Origin: Lentibacillus juripiscarius JCM 12147
GTDB taxonomy: Bacteria > Bacillota > Bacilli > Bacillales_D > Amphibacillaceae
Length of the DNA stretch: 28,952 bases
Direction of reading: 5' to 3'
Assembly: GCA_001311805.1 (NCBI GenBank)
Contig: BBCA01000038.1
Location: 1 to 28,952, forward strand
Position 1 is the first letter of the stretch; the number at the start of each line of letters is the position of its first letter. Of this stretch, positions 28,558 to 28,952 are shown one piece after another. The position numbers and the translations under genes are program-made. The notes under the pieces are model-generated. The model saw only the letters and a list, made by a program, of their open reading frames with translations. It was not told the DNA's origin and made no database searches.

Positions 28558-28779
28558 GATGCATGGCCCCTTTTTTATCAAACATTATATCTATAGATTA
28601 CAAAATTTTTAACTAAAATGATAGAGGCACAGGAAATTTACTTTTTCATTTTTCAACTAAATGTGAATCCATTATTATCCTCTCATGTTTTTAATGAATT
28701 TCATAAATACTTTTTGCTTAATATACGAACTTATAACTGAAAATACACTTAATCACTCGTACTCTAACTTAGAAGATTG
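28558..28779. other. AT-rich leader of the CoA hydrolase/transferase gene
   Basis: No gene seen. On the minus strand a TATAAT (28584-28589) about 30 nt before the start, with a weak TTAAAA 17 bp upstream, may be the promoter. Confidence 0.3.
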
Positions 28780-28952
28780 GAACGGAAGGCGGACGACTCC
28801 TGCGGGATAAGAGGCCTAGATGAGACCCCGCAAGGCGTTAGCCCAAAGTAAAGCTTCCATGAGTAGGCTTCGACCTGCGAGGAGTGCTGCATCCACGACC
28901 ACACTTGCAACGCGACGAGCATGAGGAGGCTCATCAGCCGCCCGCGGCAAAG
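28780..28952. repeat. Bacillaceae dispersed intergenic repeat (partial, window edge)
   Basis: GGAACGGAAGGCGGACGACT, CTCCTGCGGGA, GAGACCCCGCAAGGCG and, further on, GAGGAGGCTCA and GCCGCCCGCGG are the building blocks of a repeat common between genes in Bacillaceae genomes (recognised from memory). An extra stretch of about 75 bp lies between the two halves here. The element runs to the window end and may continue. Confidence 0.75.

Noticed and set aside
28645..28690. Tiny minus-strand frame (8 codons) with AGAGGA upstream, possible leader peptide
   Set aside because: Too short to support, and no attenuator hairpin follows.

Overview
The window looks like chromosomal DNA from a Gram-positive, endospore-forming Bacillaceae. 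Moderately halophilic genera such as Virgibacillus, Lentibacillus or Oceanobacillus fit best, but this is an inference from gene content and style, not a database match. Evidence includes a Spo0M-type protein, an SspH-type spore protein, a complete des-desK-desR cold-sensing set, an InhA-type M6 protease, strong AGGAGG-type ribosome binding sites and many hairpin-plus-T terminators.

Layout. 1-6600 is almost all minus strand: spo0M, an NAD(P)-binding epimerase-like gene, a CDGSH iron-sulfur protein, a secreted protein of six 28-residue repeats, a HAD phosphatase, a small Asn/Lys-rich protein, then desR, desK and the desaturase des. 6576-7056 is a 480-bp divergent spacer with a candidate DesR operator and an array of eight 21-bp repeats. 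7057-11300 (plus) holds a CPA1 Na+/H+ antiporter and an inhA-type protease. 11349-13268 (minus) holds a methyltransferase and an MFS transporter. 13526-15971 (plus) holds sspH, a CAP-domain lipoprotein and a GltP/DctA-type symporter. 16120-17839 (minus) holds an XRE-cupin regulator and HMG-CoA lyase. 18162-19116 (plus) is a CaCA cation exchanger. 19130-19286 is a P-type ATPase relic. 19513-24092 is an MMPL exporter plus a secreted heptad-repeat partner, with a divergent TetR gene. 24355-28557 holds an aldehyde dehydrogenase, a YfmJ-type oxidoreductase and an acetyl-CoA hydrolase/transferase. The right end carries a dispersed Bacillus-type intergenic repeat.

Most long genes are broken by one to three single-base indels. 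About 34 can be placed, mostly one base missing from an A/T run; a repeated pattern is A5 where the reading frame needs A6. After correction every protein regains its normal family length and motifs, so the breaks are most likely uncorrected sequencing errors rather than decay. Such genes are listed as one CDS across the whole locus, with the break points given. Exceptions that stay broken are the P-type ATPase relic and a few uncertain start codons.

Functionally the window is a stress and envelope region of a salt-adapted sporeformer: membrane fluidity control, Na+/H+ and cation exchange, lipid or drug export, secreted proteolysis, spore proteins and small-acid/CoA metabolism. No tRNA, rRNA, CRISPR array, prophage or intact insertion sequence was seen.
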